Positions 1 to 10,894 of a stretch of DNA of 64,000 nt are shown here, piece by piece. Source of the stretch: Pollutimonas harenae (lineage in GTDB: Bacteria > Pseudomonadota > Gammaproteobacteria > Burkholderiales > Burkholderiaceae_B); NCBI RefSeq assembly GCF_004153685.1, contig NZ_SDQD01000002.1:744001-808000 (forward strand), given 5' to 3'. Both the position numbers and the translations under genes were made by a program. Position 1 is the first letter of the stretch, and each line of letters opens with the position of its first letter. The notes beneath the pieces are model-generated. The model saw only the letters and a list, made by a program, of their open reading frames with translations, searched no databases and had not been told where the DNA came from.

Positions 1-1421
1 TCAATCCGTCTACCGGCAAGGTCGCGCGCCAGGTTGTATTGTCGACACTGGATGACCTGAATGCCGCCGTTGCCGCAGCCAAAGCCGCTGCGCCCGCCTG
101 GGCCGACACGCCGCCGGTCAAGCGTGCCCGCATCATGAATAAATTTTTGGGCCTGATGAATCAGCATACCGATCAGCTGGCAGCCATGATCACAGCCGAG
201 CACGGTAAGGTCTTTACCGACGCCCAAGGTGAAGTCGCTCGCGGTATTGATGTGATTGAGTTCGCCTGCGGCATCCCCCAGCTATTGAAAGGCGACTACA
301 CCGAGCAGGTCGCGAATGGGATCGATAACTGGACCATGCGCCAGCCATTAGGCGTTGTGGCGGGCATCACGCCGTTCAACTTTCCCTGCATGGTGCCATG
401 CTGGATGTTTCCGATGGCCATTGCCGCCGGTAATGCCTTTATTTTGAAGCCCAGCGAACGCGACCCCAGTGTATCGCTGCTGATGGCAGACTTATTCAAG
501 CAGGCAGGTTTGCCTGACGGCATATTCAGTGTGGTGCAGGGTGACAAAATCGTGGTCGACGGCTTGCTTGAGCACCCCGACGTCGCGGCAGTGAGCTTTG
601 TCGGTTCGACCCCAATTGCCCAGTATATTTACGAGCGGGGTGCGCACTTCGGCAAGCGTGTTCAGGCACTCGGCGGTGCCAAGAATCACATGATCATCAT
701 GCCCGATGCCGATATCGAGCGTACGGTAGATGCTCTGGTCGGCGCCGCCTATGGTTCGGCTGGCGAGCGCTGCATGGCTATTTCAGTAGCGGTGCTGGTG
801 GGTGACGTTGGTAAGAAGATAATGCCTGCACTGAAAGAGCGTGCAACCACGCTGAAAATCAAGGATGGCATGCATCTAGATGCCGAAATGGGTCCGGTGG
901 TGACAGCGGAAGCCCTGAAGCGCATCGAGGGCTATATCGCCCTGGGTGTGGAAGAAGGTGCCGACTTGCTGGTCGATGGACGGGGTTATAAGGTCGAAGG
1001 CCATGATCAAGGTTTTTATGTTGGTGGCACGCTGTTTGATAATGTGACTCCCGAGATGCGCATCTACAAGGAAGAGATCTTTGGGCCGGTACTGGCTTGC
1101 GTGCATGTTCCCGACCTGGGCGCCGCGGTCGACCTGATCAATCGTCACGAATTCGGCAATGGCGTATCGTGCTTTACCAGCGACGGTCACACCGCCCGCG
1201 AGTTTGCGCGCCGCATACAGGTAGGCATGGTTGGCGTGAATGTACCGATTCCCGTGCCCATGTCGTGGCATGGCTTTGGCGGCTGGAAGCGCAGCCTGTT
1301 CGGCGATACGCATTCATACGGCGAAGAGGGCGTGCGCTTCTACACCAAGCAGAAGTCCATCATGCAGCGCTGGCCCCAGAACATCAGCAAAGGCAACGAG
1401 TTCGTCATGCCCACCATGTAA
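1..1421 (+). CDS. mmsA: Methylmalonate-semialdehyde dehydrogenase (acylating), 5' end cut by window
   Basis: CoA-acylating aldehyde dehydrogenase that turns methylmalonate semialdehyde or malonate semialdehyde into propionyl-CoA or acetyl-CoA in valine, inositol and beta-alanine breakdown; cytosolic. The frame is open from base 3, and the residues before the first possible start (TTG at 39) read [12 protein letters not shown], the usual N-terminal strand of this family, so the true start lies left of the window. Counting from the TTG, GGAKNH at about 212-217 is typical of MmsA and distinguishes it from general aldehyde dehydrogenases. The catalytic Cys is at about 245 in GERCMAIS, and the EEIFGPVL motif follows. 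Expected length is about 500 residues, so only about 25-40 are missing. Confidence 0.93.
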   Translation, partial: NPSTGKVARQVVLSTLDDLNAAVAAAKAAAPAWADTPPVKRARIMNKFLGLMNQHTDQLAAMITAEHGKVFTDAQGEVARGIDVIEFACGIPQLLKGDYTEQVANGIDNWTMRQPLGVVAGITPFNFPCMVPCWMFPMAIAAGNAFILKPSERDPSVSLLMADLFKQAGLPDGIFSVVQGDKIVVDGLLEHPDVAAVSFVGSTPIAQYIYERGAHFGKRVQALGGAKNHMIIMPDADIERTVDALVGAAYGSAGERCMAISVAVLVGDVGKKIMPALKERATTLKIKDGMHLDAEMGPVVTAEALKRIEGYIALGVEEGADLLVDGRGYKVEGHDQGFYVGGTLFDNVTPEMRIYKEEIFGPVLACVHVPDLGAAVDLINRHEFGNGVSCFTSDGHTAREFARRIQVGMVGVNVPIPVPMSWHGFGGWKRSLFGDTHSYGEEGVRFYTKQKSIMQRWPQNISKGNEFVMPTM

Positions 1422-1458
1422 CGCACTTCGTAAAGTAGTAAAGTTGAAGATGTGCGCT

Positions 1459-1490
1459 ATGCCCTGTTCGGGTTTATCCGTTCAGGGCAT
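1459..1490 (+). terminator. Possible weak terminator hairpin after mmsA
   Basis: An 8-bp perfect inverted repeat (ATGCCCTG at 1459-1466, CAGGGCAT at 1483-1490) with a 16-base loop lies between mmsA and epd. There is no run of T after it, so the call is weak. Confidence 0.25.
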
Positions 1491-1529
1491 GGTGCCGCGA
1501 CACTTCTTCAATACTCCAGAGAGCACTGC

Positions 1530-2608
1530 ATGAGCCGCCCTTTACGTCTGGCAATCAATGGTTATGGCCGTATAGGTCGATGCGTATTGCGCGCCCTCTA
1601 CGAGTCTCCGCTCAAAGACTTTTTCCAGATCGTTGCCATCAACGAACCGGCAGATCTGGCCAGCATGGCGTATTTGTCGCAGTTCGATTCCACGCATGGC
1701 ATTTTCCCAGGTAAGGTCGAGCAGGCAGACAATAGCCTGGTGGTCAACGGCCAACGCATACAGGTCAGTCACGCAACAGAGCCAGAGGCGGTAGACTGGG
1801 CTGCACTCGATATAGACCTTTTGCTTGAATGTTCCGGGCGCTACAGCTCACGTCAACAGCTTCAACGGTTTGTCGATGCAGGCTGCCCCCGCGTGCTGGT
1901 ATCTCAGCCGTCCAACAGCGCACAAGATGTGGACTATACCGTGGTTTACGGCATCAATCACAAGGGTTTGACCGGCCACGAAAGCATAGTCTCAAACGCG
2001 TCGTGCACCACCAATGCCATCGTGCCCATCCTGGCCGAACTGGACACCGCTTTCGGCGTTGACCACGCTTTCCTGACAACCTTGCACTCGGTAATGAATG
2101 ACCAGCCCATGATTGACGGCTATCATCATTCTGATCTGCGCAGAACGCGTTCCGCGATGCAGTCGATTGTGCCGGTGGCAACCGGGCTGGCACAAGGTGT
2201 AGAACGGCTGCTGCCACAGTTAAAGGGCAAGGTACAGGCGAAGGCTATACGCGTGCCTATTCTGAACGTTTCCGCCATCGACCTGATGGTCAAGCTGCAA
2301 AGCGATGTGCCGGCACAGGCATTGAATGCAATGCTGCTGGCCGCAACTCAACATTATCGAGGCTTGCTGGATTATTCCGACCATCCTCACGCATCGATCG
2401 ATTTCAATCACAACCCGCATTCCGCCATCATCGACGCGAGCCAGACACGCACTAATGGTGATGGTTTCGCCAATCTGTTCATTTGGTTTGACAATGAATG
2501 GGGGTTCGCCAATCGCATGCTTGACGTCGTTCAAGCCTGGTCAGCCCGGTTTCAGGGCCTGCCGCCTGTTCCAGACGCATCGAGCTGTACTAACTTGAAG
2601 GAGCAGGC

Positions 2609-2612
<4 letters not shown>
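1530..2612 (+). CDS. epd: D-erythrose-4-phosphate dehydrogenase
   Basis: NAD-dependent oxidation of erythrose 4-phosphate to 4-phosphoerythronate, the first step of the DXP-dependent route to pyridoxal phosphate; cytosolic. The 360-residue protein has the GAPDH fold: Rossmann motif [14 protein letters not shown] at 10-23 and catalytic Cys159 in SNASCTTN. Several segments fit Epd better than glycolytic GAPDH, notably [37 protein letters not shown] and the [13 protein letters not shown]-terminus. The ATG at 1530 is preferred to upstream in-frame starts because the protein then begins right at the first strand. The stop overlaps the fumC start by 4 bases, indicating co-translation. A GAPDH side activity or a general GapB role cannot be excluded. 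Confidence 0.85.
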
Positions 2613-4006
<1,394 letters not shown>

Positions 4007-4012
4007 ACAGAT

Positions 4013-4375
4013 ATGACACGGCACGTTCATATCAAGCGGGCATACGACCAGGCGAGCGATGCCGATGGCTATCGGGTCCTGGTTGACCGTCTGTGGCCGC
4101 GTGGCGTGCGCAAGGAAGATCTGCCTTACGATGAGTGGTGCAAGAACCTTGCTCCTAGTCCCGGCTTGCGCAAATGGTTTGGACACAAGGTTGAAAACTG
4201 GGCGCAGTTTCGCGACAGCTACGAGTCCGAGCTGCGCAAGCCAGAACAAACAGACCGCATGCGCGCCCTGATCACAGCTGCGGGCGGCAAGCAGATAACC
4301 TTGATCTATGGTGCCAAAGACCCCGATCACAACCATGCATTGATCTTGGCAGCCGAGCTAAACCGTCTATACTGA
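4013..4375 (+). CDS. DUF488 family protein (YeaO-like)
   Basis: Small 120-residue protein of the DUF488/YeaO family, function unknown. The family's conserved blocks are visible: the start VHIKRAYD, then YRVLVDRLWPRGVRKEDL at about 21-38, W-K-LAPSPGLRKWFGH near 43-60, and TLIYGAKDPDHNHALIL near the C-terminus. No signal peptide or membrane segment, so it is probably cytosolic. It lies 6 bases after fumC and probably shares its transcript. Family members often sit near metabolic or stress genes, which gives no precise role. Confidence 0.85.
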   Translation: MTRHVHIKRAYDQASDADGYRVLVDRLWPRGVRKEDLPYDEWCKNLAPSPGLRKWFGHKVENWAQFRDSYESELRKPEQTDRMRALITAAGGKQITLIYGAKDPDHNHALILAAELNRLY

Positions 4376-4452
4376 GATGGTGCCTTGAAAAGCGGCTGCA
4401 CCCCTTCGTGCAGGGCGCGTACCCGGGCAGCACCTGAAAGCAGGAGGCCGAC

Positions 4453-5871
4453 ATGAACAGAATACGAGCAGGCTTGTTCACGTGTATTTTGTTGCTGGGC
4501 TTTCTGGCTGCGGCAACTCAATTTGCAGCCAAGGCCGAGGCCCAGGCTCTAACGGTTACCGTTTTGCAAGTCAATGGTGTCATCAGTCCAGCTACCTCCG
4601 ATTTCATTACGCGAGGCTTAAAGAAAGCCGTTGAAAATGGCTCTGCATTGGCTGTCATCGAGCTCGACACCCCCGGTGGCCTCGATACCTCCATGCGCTC
4701 CATCATTCGCCAGATTCTGGCCTCGCCCATACCTGTAGCCAGTTTTGTCAGTCCAAGTGGTGCACGCGCAGCGAGTGCGGGTACATTCATCCTGTATGCC
4801 AGCCATATTGCCGCCATGACGCCGGCTAGCAATCTGGGGGCCGCATCGCCGGTCTCCATAGGCATGCCTGGTGCCGGTGCCGAAAATCAGGACAAGAAGT
4901 CAGACAATAATGAGGGCGGAAAACAAAAGAGCAATGCCGACACCTTGAGCAGTAAGGCTACCAACGATGCGGCAGCCTATATTCGCAGCCTCGCGCAGCT
5001 ACGTGGCCGCAATACAGACTTTGCTGAACAGGCGGTATTGCAGGCGCGCAGCATGTCCGCCCAAGAGGCCCTGAAAGCGGGTGTGATAGATGTGCTTGCG
5101 GGCAATATAGAGCAACTACTGGCTCAGATTGATGGTCGAACGGTCATGCTGGATGGCGGTGTCGCGGTCACTCTGCATACCAAGCAGGCCATCATAGAGC
5201 GCGTAGAACCTGGTTGGCGCACGCAAATATTATCTTTGCTGGCCAATCCCCAGATAGCCTTGATCCTGATGATGGTGGGAATCTATGGTTTGTTTTTTGA
5301 GCTCATGAGCCCCGGCGCAGCGCTGCCTGGCGTCGCTGGCCTGATTTGTTTGTTGTTGAGTATGTATGCCTTTCAGTTGCTACCGGTCAATTGGGCAGGT
5401 GTTGGCTTGATTGCGGCAGGTTCGGCAATGATGATCGCCGAAGCCTTTCTTCCCAGTTTTGGTGTGCTGGGTGTGGGTGGTATCGTGGCGTTTGTGTTGG
5501 GCGGACTATTCCTGACCGACACGGGCATGCCGGGTTTTGATCTTTCCATTCCTTTCCTGATCGGGCTTTCCCTGGCAAGTGCTGGTCTGATCATCGCTAC
5601 GGGTATCCTGGCTGCGCGCATGCACAAGCGCAAGGTGGTGAGCGGCCAGGAAGATATGCTGGGTATCGAGGGTACAGTCACCTCCACACACGCCGGCATG
5701 AGCTATGCCGAGATGCGCGGCGAAAGCTGGCGGGTTTCCAGTGCGGAAGCCTTGTCGCCTGGCGATAGGGTAAAGGTCGTTGCAATGAATGGCCTGATTT
5801 TGCAGGTTGTTCGTACCAGCCAGGCAGCCGCCGTCAGCCTGGCAGTCAAAGGGGAATCGCATGTTTTATAG
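4453..5871 (+). CDS. NfeD-like membrane serine protease (ClpP-class, full length)
   Basis: Membrane-bound protease of the NfeD1b class, thought to work with a partner stomatin/slipin in membrane-protein quality control. In the 472 residues a signal peptide (1-31) is followed by a ClpP-like domain (about 33-250) with catalytic Ser108 in GARAASAGT. Lys168 (SSKATND) is the likely general base, as in the archaeal homologue PH1510. Four or five membrane segments follow (about 255-395), then an NfeD/OB-fold domain (about 405-460). AGGAGG five bases before the ATG at 4453 fixes the start. It overlaps the slipin gene by 11 bases, so the pair is translationally coupled, as is usual for nfeD-slipin loci. 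The acidic, Lys-rich stretch at 144-166 looks like a disordered loop. Confidence 0.9.
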   Translation: MNRIRAGLFTCILLLGFLAAATQFAAKAEAQALTVTVLQVNGVISPATSDFITRGLKKAVENGSALAVIELDTPGGLDTSMRSIIRQILASPIPVASFVSPSGARAASAGTFILYASHIAAMTPASNLGAASPVSIGMPGAGAENQDKKSDNNEGGKQKSNADTLSSKATNDAAAYIRSLAQLRGRNTDFAEQAVLQARSMSAQEALKAGVIDVLAGNIEQLLAQIDGRTVMLDGGVAVTLHTKQAIIERVEPGWRTQILSLLANPQIALILMMVGIYGLFFELMSPGAALPGVAGLICLLLSMYAFQLLPVNWAGVGLIAAGSAMMIAEAFLPSFGVLGVGGIVAFVLGGLFLTDTGMPGFDLSIPFLIGLSLASAGLIIATGILAARMHKRKVVSGQEDMLGIEGTVTSTHAGMSYAEMRGESWRVSSAEALSPGDRVKVVAMNGLILQVVRTSQAAAVSLAVKGESHVL

Positions 5872-6622
5872 CGTCAATATTGGGCTTACGGCCATCATCA
5901 TTGTTTTGTTGCTGGTGATCGTCAATGCCATCAAGGTTCTGCGTGAATATCAGCGTGGCGTCATTTTTACACTTGGGCGTTTCAGCAGCGTCAAGGGTCC
6001 TGGGCTGATATTCGTCATTCCGGTGCTGCAGCAAATAGTGAGGGTTGATCTGCGTGTGGTGACCATGGATGTGCCCGGCCAGGACGTTATTTCGCGCGAT
6101 AACGTATCGGTCAAGGTCAATGCGGTTCTGTACTTTCGTGTCGTGGCACCCGATAAGGCCATTATTCAGGTAGAACGATATCTCGATGCTACCAGCCAGT
6201 TAGCGCAGACGACGTTGCGGGCGGTGCTGGGCAAACACGAACTCGACGAAATGCTATCCGAGCGCGAGAAGCTCAATACCGACATCCAGCAAATTCTGGA
6301 TGCACAAACTGATTCCTGGGGCATCAAGGTGACCAATGTCGAGATCAAACACATTGATTTGAATGAAAACATGGTGCGCGCGATTGCTCGCCAGGCTGAG
6401 GCCGAACGCGAGCGGCGGGCCAAGGTGATTCACGCCGAAGGTGAAAAGCAGGCGGCGCAGGCGCTCATGGAGGCAGCGGAAATCCTGGCCAGGCAGCCTT
6501 CAGCCATGCAGCTACGTTATTTACAAACCCTGACGCAGGTAGCTGGGGATAAAAGCTCGACGCTGGTGTTTCCGGTTCCGGTAGATTTATTGTCTGAGCT
6601 GATGGGCAAGAAAAACGGCTAG
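5861..6622 (+). CDS. Slipin / stomatin-like SPFH membrane protein
   Basis: SPFH-family protein that forms membrane-associated oligomers and partners the NfeD protease encoded just upstream. The 253 residues start with one hydrophobic anchor (about 5-24). The SPFH domain follows, with slipin blocks [31 protein letters not shown] and YFRV, then a helical region rich in Ala, Glu and Arg ([20 protein letters not shown]). The ATG at 5861 is preferred to an in-frame start 18 codons upstream because it gives the natural N-terminal anchor. It overlaps the last 11 bases of the nfeD gene. Homologue of E. coli QmcA and archaeal p-stomatin. Confidence 0.92.
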   Translation: MFYSVNIGLTAIIIVLLLVIVNAIKVLREYQRGVIFTLGRFSSVKGPGLIFVIPVLQQIVRVDLRVVTMDVPGQDVISRDNVSVKVNAVLYFRVVAPDKAIIQVERYLDATSQLAQTTLRAVLGKHELDEMLSEREKLNTDIQQILDAQTDSWGIKVTNVEIKHIDLNENMVRAIARQAEAERERRAKVIHAEGEKQAAQALMEAAEILARQPSAMQLRYLQTLTQVAGDKSSTLVFPVPVDLLSELMGKKNG

Positions 6623-6658
6623 CTCGCTAAGGTCAGGCATAAGGAAAGCATCAGCCGA

Positions 6659-7141
6659 TCAGACTTCTTCAGTCAAAAGCTGGCCTATGGCTGCACCGAC
6701 ATGCAAGTCGTCAAGCGAGCCAAAATGATGCAGCCTGATATGTCCGGCCTTATCAATCAGGACTAGCGTGGGTGTGCCCTGCATGCCGTAAGCCTGCATT
6801 GTCTTGGGAATGGGGCTGTGCTCGTCGGCTTGATCGATGGCTACGGGAAACCCCAGCCGGTATTCATGCATAAAGGCGGCCAATGCTACAGGGCCCATGG
6901 CATCGTGGTGTTCGAACACGGTATGCAAGCCTATCACCCTGACCTTGTCCAGTGGAAATGCCATATGTATGGATTTAGCCTGAGGAATGCCGTGTGAGAC
7001 ACAGGCAGGGCATAGCATCTGGAAAGCATGCAGGACCACGACCAAACCGCGTAATGCCTCCAGGCTGATGTGTTCGTCGCGTGTATTCATCCATTGACTG
7101 ACCGACCAGGATGGCGCCTGCTGATAGACGACTGGATTCAT
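6659..7141 (-). CDS. Thioredoxin-fold (TlpA/AhpC-TSA like) protein
   Basis: Thioredoxin-like redox protein of 160 residues. It has a CPAC active-site motif at the end of the first strand (FQMLCPACVSHG) and a cis-proline loop (GTPTLVLIDKAG) near residue 127, both typical of TlpA/ResA-type disulfide reductases or peroxiredoxin relatives. No signal peptide is visible, so it is probably cytosolic, unlike most TlpA proteins. The start at 7141 is chosen because AGGGGA lies just before it; an upstream in-frame start would add 41 residues unlike the family. It is divergent from the 6-phosphogluconate dehydrogenase gene with 82 bases between. Substrate unknown. Confidence 0.82.
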   Translation of the reverse strand: MNPVVYQQAPSWSVSQWMNTRDEHISLEALRGLVVVLHAFQMLCPACVSHGIPQAKSIHMAFPLDKVRVIGLHTVFEHHDAMGPVALAAFMHEYRLGFPVAIDQADEHSPIPKTMQAYGMQGTPTLVLIDKAGHIRLHHFGSLDDLHVGAAIGQLLTEEV

Positions 7142-7223
7142 GAATATCCCCTGTGCAGCTAAAGCTCGCTGGTCATGATAGACCAATATAATTGCAGTGT
7201 AGACTTTATTTTGGAGTGTAGGT

Positions 7224-8243
7224 ATGCAGATAGGAATGGTAGGTTTGGGCCGTATGGGCAGCAATATGGTGCAGCGCCTGCAATCCAGAGGGCATGATTG
7301 TGTGGTGTACGACAGCCAGCCGCAAGCCCTGTCTGCCGCCGCGGATCAGGGGGCTGCGGCGTTTTCGAACTTACCTGATTTTGTACAGGCATTGGCCAGG
7401 CCGCGTGCGATATGGTTGATGGTGCCCGCAGCTGTGGTGGATGGTGTGCTCGACACCTTGGCACCGCTGCTCGACGAGGATGACATCGTGATTGATGGCG
7501 GCAACTCGTCTTACCATGACGACATACGCCGAGCCAGCAAACTGGCCCAGAGTGGCCTGCATTATATGGATGTGGGTACCAGTGGTGGGGTAGCAGGCCG
7601 TGAGCGAGGCTATTGCCTGATGATAGGTGGCGATGCCGCCACCTATCGGCATCTTGAACCGATATTCGCCGCCCTGGCGCCAGGAGCAGAAGCCGCGCCG
7701 CATACCCCGGGACGGGTGGGCCAAACCAGCGCCGACAAAGGATATCTACACTGCGGTCCACATGGCGCAGGGCATTTCGTCAAAATGGTACACAACGGCA
7801 TCGAGTACGGCATCATGGCGGCCTATGCCGAGGGGCTCAATATTTTGCATCAAGGCAATATTGGCAAACAAGAGCGCAAGGCCGATGCGGAAACCACACC
7901 TTTGCGACACCCCGAACACTATCAGTACGACTTTGATTTACCGGAAATTACCGAGCTTTGGCGTCGAGGCAGTGTGGTGGGCTCGTGGCTGCTCGACCTG
8001 ACGGCTCAGGCCTTGCAGGGCGACCCTGATCTGGACGGCTATACAGGCCATGTTTCAGACTCCGGTGAAGGGCGTTGGGCCTTGTCAGCGGCCATCGACC
8101 AGGGCGTGCCCACACCAGTTCTCAGCGCAGCCTTGTTTTCACGGTTCGAATCGCGTGGCAATGCCGATTACGCCAATCGTGTTCTGTCGGCCATGCGCAA
8201 GCAGTTTGGCGGCCACGCAGAGCAGGGCAAAGAGCAAGGCTAG
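7224..8243 (+). CDS. gnd: 6-phosphogluconate dehydrogenase (decarboxylating), short NAD-type
   Basis: Converts 6-phosphogluconate to ribulose 5-phosphate and CO2. Rossmann motif MVGLGRMGSNMV lies at the N-terminus (about residue 5). DGGNSSYHDD (about 93) and GTSGGVAGRERGYCLMIGG (about 114) are substrate-binding loops, and HGAGHFVKMVHNGIEYG (about 180) carries the catalytic Lys-Asn pair. At 339 residues it belongs to the short GntZ/YqeC-like class, often NAD-dependent, not the 470-residue E. coli Gnd type. The sugar dehydrogenase gene follows 28 bases later, suggesting a pathway in which periplasmically oxidised sugars enter as gluconate; no gluconate kinase gene is in the window. Confidence 0.92.
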   Translation: MQIGMVGLGRMGSNMVQRLQSRGHDCVVYDSQPQALSAAADQGAAAFSNLPDFVQALARPRAIWLMVPAAVVDGVLDTLAPLLDEDDIVIDGGNSSYHDDIRRASKLAQSGLHYMDVGTSGGVAGRERGYCLMIGGDAATYRHLEPIFAALAPGAEAAPHTPGRVGQTSADKGYLHCGPHGAGHFVKMVHNGIEYGIMAAYAEGLNILHQGNIGKQERKADAETTPLRHPEHYQYDFDLPEITELWRRGSVVGSWLLDLTAQALQGDPDLDGYTGHVSDSGEGRWALSAAIDQGVPTPVLSAALFSRFESRGNADYANRVLSAMRKQFGGHAEQGKEQG

Positions 8244-8271
8244 CAAACCACCCGAAAAACAAGGGGCTAAT

Positions 8272-9444
8272 ATGCGGCAGGATGCCAGATGGGTAGTGAC
8301 ACTAAGCACAATTTTGTCCTACGGGCTTCTGCCGTGGTCGGTCAGCATATCGGTGGCGCAGGGGCAAAGTGAATGGAAACCAGGTGATGGACACAGCCCC
8401 CTCGTGGTCAGTGAAGTCCTGAGCGGGCTTGATCATCCCTGGGCTATGGCTTTCTTGCCTGATGGCTCTGGCGTCTTGATCACCGAGCGGCCTGGACATT
8501 TGCATTTATGGCAACGCGCAACAGGCCTGTCCGAACCCATAAAAGGCGTGCCCGACGTTTACGCTCACTCTCAAGGTGGTTTACTTGATGTGGCCCTGTC
8601 ACCCGATTTTGACCAAAATCGGCTGGTCTACTTGTCGTATGCCGAAAAGGATGGGCAGGGTCACGCGGGCACGGCAGTAGGTTATGGCAGGCTGTCCAAC
8701 GACAGCCGCAGACTGGAGAACTTCACTGTTATTTTTCACCAGGAACCCAAGCTGTCCACGGGAGCGCATTTCGGTTCCCGGCTGGTTTTCAGCCAAGAAG
8801 GCTATCTGTTCATTGCACTGGGAGAAAACAACCGGAGGTCGACCTCCCAGGATCTGGACAAACTGCAAGGCAAGGTTGTTCGCCTGCACGCTGATGGAAG
8901 TATCCCGGTCGATAATCCTTTTGTCGACAACAAGAAAGCGAGGCCTGAAATCTGGTCTTATGGCCATCGCAATCAGCAAGGGGCGGCGCTGAATCCCTGG
9001 ACCGGAGCGCTATGGACGCACGAGCACGGCCCGCGCGGTGGTGACGAAATCAATATTCCGCAAGCGGGTAAGAACTATGGCTGGCCGCTGGCCACCTACG
9101 GCATCAATTATTCAGGCTTGCGTATTCCCGAGGCCGAAGGCACTCATAGACAAGGTACCGAGCAGCCGCATTATTACTGGAGGGTGTCGCCTGCCATATC
9201 AGGCATGGCTTTTTATGATGCCGATCTTTTTCCTGCCTGGCAGCACTCAGTATTTATCGGGGCGCTTAAAGAGCAAGCCTTGATACGTCTGACCCTGAAG
9301 GGCGATAAGATCGTCGGTGAGGAGCGTTTTTTGGAAGACCGAAGCGAGCGCATACGCGATGTGCGTGTGGGCCCCGACGGTTACGTATATGTACTGACCG
9401 ACGAGGCCGCAGGCAAGCTATTGAAAATAGGGTTGCAGCAATAA
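8272..9444 (+). CDS. Soluble PQQ-dependent aldose sugar dehydrogenase (YliI-like)
   Basis: Six-bladed propeller quinoprotein that oxidises aldoses in the periplasm and passes electrons to the respiratory chain. The ATG at 8272 gives 390 residues with a signal peptide (about 1-29, ending SVAQG). Family blocks are visible: DHPWAMAFLPDGSGVLITER at about 48-67, GGLLDVALSPDF, a propeller strand with YGHRNQQG (Arg-Asn binding PQQ), and HEHGPRGGDEIN followed by GKNYGWP. It belongs to the Asd/YliI branch of the glucose/sorbosone dehydrogenase family. An in-frame extension upstream overlaps gnd and is rejected. PQQ synthesis genes are not in the window. Confidence 0.9.
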   Translation: MRQDARWVVTLSTILSYGLLPWSVSISVAQGQSEWKPGDGHSPLVVSEVLSGLDHPWAMAFLPDGSGVLITERPGHLHLWQRATGLSEPIKGVPDVYAHSQGGLLDVALSPDFDQNRLVYLSYAEKDGQGHAGTAVGYGRLSNDSRRLENFTVIFHQEPKLSTGAHFGSRLVFSQEGYLFIALGENNRRSTSQDLDKLQGKVVRLHADGSIPVDNPFVDNKKARPEIWSYGHRNQQGAALNPWTGALWTHEHGPRGGDEINIPQAGKNYGWPLATYGINYSGLRIPEAEGTHRQGTEQPHYYWRVSPAISGMAFYDADLFPAWQHSVFIGALKEQALIRLTLKGDKIVGEERFLEDRSERIRDVRVGPDGYVYVLTDEAAGKLLKIGLQQ

Positions 9445-9448
9445 AGAT

Positions 9449-9874
9449 CTATTTGACCAGAGTGACTGGCAGCTCGGTCAGGCTGAGCACCTTGGTGGTG
9501 ATTGAGCCCAATACCAGGCCTGTGACCGAGCCCAGGCCGCGTGTACCCATGATGATGAGGTCGCAGCTGTTGTCCTTGGCATAGTCGGCAATAGTCATGG
9601 CAACCGGGCCCACGACTACTTTGCTTTGATATGCCACGCCTGACTCGTCGAGCAGTGCTTTGGCCGAAACCAAGGCGTTGCTACCTTCGTCCTGATAATA
9701 ATCCTGGATCGCTTCGGCTGAAAAGAACCGGGTTACATTGCCTGAGAGAATGGGCGCTTGCACGGTGATGACGTGCAAATTGGCGCCGCCCAGCTCATTG
9801 GCGGCCTTGATGGCAGCACGAACAGCGCGCAAAGATGATTCGGATCCGTCTACAGGTACTAGTATGGTTCTCAT
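9449..9874 (-). CDS. Universal stress protein (UspA family)
   Basis: 141-residue Usp-domain protein. ILVPVDGSESSLRAV at the N-terminus and the nucleotide-binding loop GTRGLGSVTGLVLGS-IT near 105-125 (G-2X-G-9X-G-S/T) are seen, so it likely binds ATP. The start at 9874 is preferred because GGGGA lies five bases upstream; the in-frame ATG four codons earlier has no ribosome site. It converges with the sugar dehydrogenase gene. The upstream region has an FNR/ANR-type box and a -10 at the spacing of a class II FNR promoter, so induction at low oxygen is likely. Confidence 0.93.
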   Translation of the reverse strand: MRTILVPVDGSESSLRAVRAAIKAANELGGANLHVITVQAPILSGNVTRFFSAEAIQDYYQDEGSNALVSAKALLDESGVAYQSKVVVGPVAMTIADYAKDNSCDLIIMGTRGLGSVTGLVLGSITTKVLSLTELPVTLVK

Positions 9875-9941
9875 GAAAATCCCCATTGTGAAGTGAGTGC
9901 TGGTTAGTTTTCCCCACGAAGGGCAAGCAGCGTTGCTGTTT

Positions 9942-9989
9942 TAACTTTATTTTAAAAGACCCGTAAAATCGGATCATGATAAATATCAA
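9942..9989 (-). promoter_or_regulatory. FNR/ANR-dependent promoter of the usp gene
   Basis: ATGAT-AAAT-ATCAA at 9976-9989 matches 9 of 10 bases of the FNR/ANR consensus (TTGAT-N4-ATCAA). On the minus strand a -10 TAAAAT lies at 9954-9949, predicting a start of transcription near 9942. The box centre (9982.5) is then about 41 bases upstream, the class II FNR position. The box also lies just upstream of the acylphosphatase gene on the other strand. Confidence 0.65.
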
Positions 9990-10042
9990 GGTTCAGGAGA
10001 AAGACGATCAAAACGCTGCATCACAAGCATAGCCTTGAAACC

Positions 10043-10303
10043 TTGCTCGTCACGATAAGCGGGCATGTTCAAGGCGTGGGTTTTCGGGCGGCCACCGTGC
10101 GCCATGCGCACCTGCAAGGTGTAAAAGGCTGGGTGCGCAATCTGGACGACGGTACGGTGCAAGCCTTGCTGCAGGGGCCGCACGACCAGGTCGACCGCAT
10201 GCTGTCGTGGCTGCATCATGGCCCACCCAATGCTCGTGTTGATCTGGTCGAGCACCAGGAAGAGCATACCGGGCGGTATTTTGATCGCTTCGAAGCAATA
10301 TAG
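10043..10303 (+). CDS. acyP: Acylphosphatase (start codon unusual)
   Basis: Hydrolyses acyl phosphates such as carbamoyl phosphate and 1,3-bisphosphoglycerate. The family signature GHVQGVGFR (catalytic Arg; residues 8-16 here) and GWVRNLDDGTVQALLQG (catalytic Asn) are intact. No ATG or GTG exists in frame between the stop at 9980 and the domain. TTG at 10043 gives 86 residues and is used here, but it has no clear ribosome site. A good AGGAG (9995-9999) sits seven bases before an ATC codon at 10007, which would give 98 residues beginning IKTLHHKHSLET. Initiation at AUC is therefore possible. Domain complete, so probably functional. Confidence 0.85.
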   Translation: MLVTISGHVQGVGFRAATVRHAHLQGVKGWVRNLDDGTVQALLQGPHDQVDRMLSWLHHGPPNARVDLVEHQEEHTGRYFDRFEAI

Positions 10304-10345
10304 CCGGGTATTGCGTTTTGCATAGACCCACGGCAGGCGACGTAT

Positions 10346-10894
10346 TTATGCGTGCTTTTTTACCCACGCCGCATAGCTGTTCATCCAGCCTTGCAGAAAA
10401 TCCTTGCTGCCTGCACCGATACTGCCGTCGTCATTGAACAAGCCTTCTTTAGCGTGAATGAACGCTTCGGGCTGCCCCAGCGTAGGGGCATCGAGATATG
10501 CCAGTACGTTGCGCAGATGCTGTTGGGCCAGGGCTGTTCCTATACCGCCTATAGAAGCGCCGATGACGCCGGCAGGCTTGCCTGACCAGGCGTTTTTTCC
10601 GTAAGGGCGAGAGGCATGATCGAGTGCATTCTTGAGCACGCCCGGCATAGAACGATTGTATTCAGGGGTGACGAACAGCAAGCCCTGGGATGCCGTTATT
10701 TCAGCCTTCATGTTCTGGACTGCTTCAGCCTGATGATCGTCGTCATCCTGGTTGTACAGGGGCAGGGCACCGATATCCAGAAACTTGAAAGTGAATTCGG
10801 ACGGCGCAAGCTTGATCAGAGCATGGGCCAACTGGCGATTGAATGAGTCTTTCCTAAGGCTACCTACGACGACAGCGATTTGATATTGGGCCAT
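10346..10894 (-). CDS. NADPH-dependent FMN reductase (ChrR/SsuE-like flavodoxin fold)
   Basis: 182-residue flavoprotein that reduces FMN or quinones with NAD(P)H. The phosphate loop GSLRKDSFNRQLA (about 11-23) and the flavin loop TPEYNRSMPGVLKNALDHASRP (about 74-95) are diagnostic of the NADPH-dependent FMN reductase family that includes E. coli ChrR. ASIGGIGTALAQQHLR follows, as in those homologues. The start at 10894 has AGGAG six bases upstream. It probably acts as a quinone or chromate reductase in defence against redox cycling. The gene stands alone and converges with the acylphosphatase gene. Confidence 0.9.
   Translation of the reverse strand: MAQYQIAVVVGSLRKDSFNRQLAHALIKLAPSEFTFKFLDIGALPLYNQDDDDHQAEAVQNMKAEITASQGLLFVTPEYNRSMPGVLKNALDHASRPYGKNAWSGKPAGVIGASIGGIGTALAQQHLRNVLAYLDAPTLGQPEAFIHAKEGLFNDDGSIGAGSKDFLQGWMNSYAAWVKKHA

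Noticed and set aside
9976-10032. An 18-codon frame starting at ATG 9976, considered as a frameshifted start for acylphosphatase
   Set aside because: It ends at TAG before the domain, lies in a different frame, and its sequence overlaps an FNR-type box, which explains the bases better.
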